Shown piece by piece: positions 5,653-7,250 of a stretch of 7,250 nucleotides of DNA. This DNA comes from an uncultured Saprospiraceae bacterium (GTDB taxonomy: Bacteria; Bacteroidota; Bacteroidia; Chitinophagales; Saprospiraceae): positions 1-7,250 of the forward strand of contig CAKZUM010000067.1 in assembly GCA_937921525.1 (NCBI GenBank), written 5' to 3'. The translations under genes and the position numbers were made by a program. The notes beneath the pieces were generated by a model that saw nothing but the letters and a program-made list of their open reading frames with translations, searched no databases and was not told where the DNA came from. The stretch's first letter is position 1. The number at the start of each line of letters is the position of its first letter.

Positions 5653-6738
5653 ATGAAAAATTTAACTTATCTATTAATCTTCTTCCTTTTTTTAGGTACT
5701 GGTTGTTCTGATGGGGAAGAGAGTCAAGTCATTCCAAATACTTCTACTACTGGTGGAGGATCATTAAATCCTGATGAATGGATGATTCCTCAAAGTGAAG
5801 TATTTGATGGCGGCCCGGGTAAAGATGGAATTCCTTCTGTAGATAATCCTGATTTTACTGCTGCTACGGCAGTCAACTTTATCTCTCCTGATGATCTAGT
5901 TGTAGCCGTCAATTATAACGGCGAGACAAGAGCTTATCCACACCCTATTTTAGATTGGCATGAAATCGTTAATGATAAAATTGGGGATGTTAGTTTAGCT
6001 TTAACCTATTGTCCATTAACAGGTACGGGGATTGGTTGGGATCGGAATATTAATGGCGTAGAAACTACTTTTGGAGTCTCTGGTTTATTATATAATACTA
6101 ATCTGTTGCCTTATGATAGAGCTACCGATAGTTACTGGTCTCAAATGCGACATGATTGTGTGAAAGGGGATTTAGTAGGCACAAAGATCAATACTTACCA
6201 TGTAGTGGAGATGTCTTTTAGCACCTATCAAGATATGTATCCTGAGGGATCTGTACTGAATACAAATACTGGTTTTAGCAGAAGCTATGGCCGATATCCT
6301 TATGGCTCTTATCGTACTGACAATAATTTAATATTCCCTGTTCAAGATGAGGATAATCGTTTACCTCGAAAAGAAAGAGTGTTAGGGGTCATAATGGAAG
6401 ATGTTGTACAAGCTTATAGTTTTGAAAAATTCCCTGGTAGTAGTATAACCGTACTGCAAGATGAGGTCGATGGCACTAATTTAGTTGTAGTCGGTAGTAC
6501 CACAAAAAACTTTATGACTGCTTATAATAGACAATTGGCTGATGGCACTACTTTAAGTTTTGAGGCCGTACAAGACCAATTTCCGGTAGTAATGAAAGAT
6601 AATGAAGGCACAGAATGGGATGCTTTTGGTGTGGCTATAAATGGTCCTAGAACTGGAGAATCCTTATCTGCTCCTTTGAATTATATAGGGTACTGGTTTG
6701 CCTTATCTACATTTAATCCAGGGTTAGAATTGAACTGA
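5653..6738 (+). CDS. DUF3179 domain lipoprotein
   Basis: 361 residues. The N-terminus is a lipoprotein signal peptide: K3, a hydrophobic stretch at 5-14 (TYLLIFFLFL), then GTGC with the acylated Cys at 18. The following SDGEES is acidic, like the Bacteroidota signal that sends lipoproteins to the cell surface, so outer-membrane surface display is likely (inference). A Thr/Gly/Ser-rich linker runs to about 38. The DUF3179 domain fills the rest, with AYPHPILDWHEIVND (94-108), TYCPLTGTGIGWDR (118-131, conserved Cys120), SGLLYNTNLLPYDR (143-156), SYWSQ (160-164) and the terminal YWFALSTFNPG (347-357). The domain is known from many bacteria and archaea but has no established function; the conserved Cys and His suggest a metal or redox site without proving one. 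The ATG at 5653 is the only sensible start; no Shine-Dalgarno is seen. It appears to be a single-gene unit. Confidence 0.93.
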   Translation: MKNLTYLLIFFLFLGTGCSDGEESQVIPNTSTTGGGSLNPDEWMIPQSEVFDGGPGKDGIPSVDNPDFTAATAVNFISPDDLVVAVNYNGETRAYPHPILDWHEIVNDKIGDVSLALTYCPLTGTGIGWDRNINGVETTFGVSGLLYNTNLLPYDRATDSYWSQMRHDCVKGDLVGTKINTYHVVEMSFSTYQDMYPEGSVLNTNTGFSRSYGRYPYGSYRTDNNLIFPVQDEDNRLPRKERVLGVIMEDVVQAYSFEKFPGSSITVLQDEVDGTNLVVVGSTTKNFMTAYNRQLADGTTLSFEAVQDQFPVVMKDNEGTEWDAFGVAINGPRTGESLSAPLNYIGYWFALSTFNPGLELN

Positions 6739-6745
6739 GAATTTA

Positions 6746-6757
6746 GATAAGCTTATC
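6746..6757. other. 12-bp perfect palindrome after the DUF3179 stop
   Basis: GATAAGCTTATC begins 8 nt past the stop codon. It has no spacer and no following T-run, so it is more like a dyad than a terminator. Confidence 0.3.
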
Positions 6758-6764
6758 CAGATGT

Positions 6765-6882
6765 TTGACAATTGTTTTTTAAAAATTTCAACCTCAACTT
6801 CAACTTCAAAATGAGATGTTGACAGCCTATCTTAAGGTCAACGTCATAAGTTGAAGATGAGGTTGAAATTAAAAAGTGTCAA
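6765..6882. repeat. Nested 118-bp inverted repeat downstream of the DUF3179 gene
   Basis: The main arms 6784-6806 and 6848-6870 are complementary at 22 of 23 positions; the left arm reads AATTTCAACCTCA-A-CTTCAACTT. The 41-nt loop holds a second stem, ATGA/TCAT (6811-6814 with 6844-6847) and GTTGAC/GTCAAC (6818-6823 with 6837-6842). Outside, TTGACA (6765-6770) pairs with TGTCAA (6877-6882), with T and A runs partly paired between. The minus-strand reading ends in TTTTT after the main stem, so it could terminate transcription coming leftward from the corA remnant; on the plus strand it would end the lipoprotein mRNA without a T-run. Confidence 0.8.
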
Positions 6883-6937
6883 CTACTTTTAGTCTTTGGA
6901 TAAACTTGTCAGAATTTAAAAGCGTTGAAAGAGTATA

Positions 6938-6980
6938 AAGGCGAAGCCTTAAAGAATAGGAGGCGCAAGGCTGTGCCTTG
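6938..6980. repeat. Two tandem AAGGC/GCCTT hairpins
   Basis: AAGGC-GAA-GCCTT (6938-6950) and CAAGGC-TGT-GCCTTG (6966-6980) are two short hairpins with triplet loops sharing the same stem sequence, 15 nt apart. They lie exactly where the corA-like reading frame loses its similarity, so they probably belong to a repeat inserted into, or joined to, the former gene. Confidence 0.55.
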
Positions 6981-6982
6981 TG

Positions 6983-7090
6983 TTTACTATCAGATTTTTC
7001 TAATAAACTATCTTCTAGGGCCTCAATTTGTTCTTCTATGCTGTCCAAAACAATGTAATAGTGATCCACTAAATTATCCGCTAAAGCATA
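6983..7090 (-). pseudogene. corA: Internal fragment of a CorA-type Mg2+/Co2+ channel gene
   Basis: Read on the minus strand, 36 codons give YALADNLVDHYYIVLDSIEE and, after two residues, EALEDSLLEKSDSK. This matches the middle of CorA (the helical region just before the long stalk helix; T. maritima CorA has a very similar YSLIDALVDDYF segment). CorA proteins have about 350 residues; here both sides are lost. On the N-terminal side similarity stops at 7090 and an in-frame stop lies at 7142-7144; on the C-terminal side the frame runs on for 38 unrelated residues through hairpin repeats to a stop at 6869. The stalk end, both membrane helices and the GMN pore motif are absent, so this cannot make a channel. 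The clean retained segment suggests recent decay. Assignment to corA is confident despite the short length. Confidence 0.75.
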
Positions 7091-7127
7091 AGTAACGCTG
7101 AAAAAATAACTTCCGCAAGTTGGTACG

Positions 7128-7151
7128 ATATTTCTAAGAAGTTAGAAATAT
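7128..7151 (+). promoter_or_regulatory. Hairpin over the transposase start codon
   Basis: ATATTTCTAA (7128-7137) is perfectly complementary to TTAGAAATAT (7142-7151), with the 4-nt loop GAAG. The right arm contains the first two bases of the ATG at 7150. In a transcript entering from outside the element this stem would bury the translation start, as known in other IS families; a transcript starting within the stem would escape. Confidence 0.55.
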
Positions 7152-7250
7152 GGAAATTGATAATTTAGATATAAAGAAAGAGTTCTATAAGAGCTTAAAT
7201 GAACGCCAAAAGCGTCACTTTTTAGGCATACAAGCCATCAAGCTAGGATA
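7150..7250 (+). CDS. Putative ISAzo13-family transposase, N-terminus (partial)
   Basis: Thirty-three codons are visible before the window ends. After a charged start (MEIDNLDIKKEF) comes YKSLNERQKRHFLGIQAIKL followed by G, which resembles the N-terminal segment of ISAzo13-family transposases, where an L-(N/T/D)ER(Q)-(K/R)R-aromatic motif is followed by an A-x-x-LG(Y/H)GG element leading into a helix-turn-helix. The catalytic DDE domain is not in the window, so the family call rests on this short motif. An in-frame stop at 7135-7137 fixes the ATG at 7150 as the start. It is transcribed opposite to the corA remnant that it abuts. Confidence 0.55.
   Translation, partial: MEIDNLDIKKEFYKSLNERQKRHFLGIQAIKLG

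Larger units (their letters stand above)
7091..7250 (+). mobile_element. Left end of an insertion sequence, probably ISAzo13 family (partial)
   Basis: The inner portion encodes the start of a transposase-like protein, and about 60 nt separate it from the point where corA similarity stops, the usual size of an IS end. The left boundary near 7091 is inferred from that break, not from a seen terminal repeat, because the right end lies beyond the window. The end region carries a small hairpin AACTT-CCGC-AAGTT (7108-7121) and a 10-bp hairpin over the transposase start. The element appears to have inserted into corA. Confidence 0.55.

Noticed and set aside
6869..7069. 66-residue intact minus-strand protein starting at GTG 7069
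   Set aside because: The first 29 residues are the middle of CorA and the remaining 37 come from repeat DNA; it is a broken gene, not a small protein.

Overview
The window looks like a chromosomal stretch of an AT-rich member of the Bacteroidota, possibly a Saprospiria/Lewinella-like lineage. The evidence is a BNR/Vps10-type repeat protein of the kind common in that phylum, a lipoprotein whose Cys is followed by acidic residues (a Bacteroidota-style export signal), almost no Shine-Dalgarno sequences, and promoter-like matches to the Bacteroidota TAnnTTTG -7 element. The lineage below phylum level is a guess.

Layout: (1) 1-1356 (+) is the C-terminal part of a large BNR/Asp-box beta-propeller protein. 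(2) 1357-1573 lies between two convergent genes and holds a nested inverted repeat plus a likely thrS terminator. (3) 1574-3496 (-) is a complete threonyl-tRNA synthetase gene, thrS. (4) 3497-3904 is a divergent intergenic region with a weak thrS promoter candidate and an AT-rich inverted repeat. (5) 3905-4594 (+) is cytidylate kinase, cmk, with its start moved 48 codons inward from the longest open frame. (6) 4595-5002 has no gene but is dense in palindromes, including a 25-bp perfect inverted repeat with C5/G5 blocks and a strong terminator for the next gene. (7) 5003-5242 (-) encodes a small two-helix membrane protein of unknown function. (8) 5243-5652 holds a promoter candidate and a 154-bp inverted repeat that would lie in the leader of the next mRNA. 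(9) 5653-6738 (+) is a DUF3179 lipoprotein. (10) 6739-7250 is a rearranged end: a long hairpin repeat, two small hairpins, a ~36-codon remnant of the Mg2+ channel gene corA (-), and the left end of what looks like an ISAzo13-family insertion sequence whose transposase start (+, 7150) sits in a perfect 10-bp hairpin.

The housekeeping genes (thrS for tRNA charging, cmk for CMP/dCMP phosphorylation) do not form a pathway with the exported proteins, and no gene pair here is a clear operon. The most unusual property of the window is that nearly every intergenic space carries its own long inverted repeat, each of a different sequence, and that the right edge preserves a layered record of gene decay. 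I found no CRISPR array, tRNA, rRNA, toxin-antitoxin pair or convincing new defence system.
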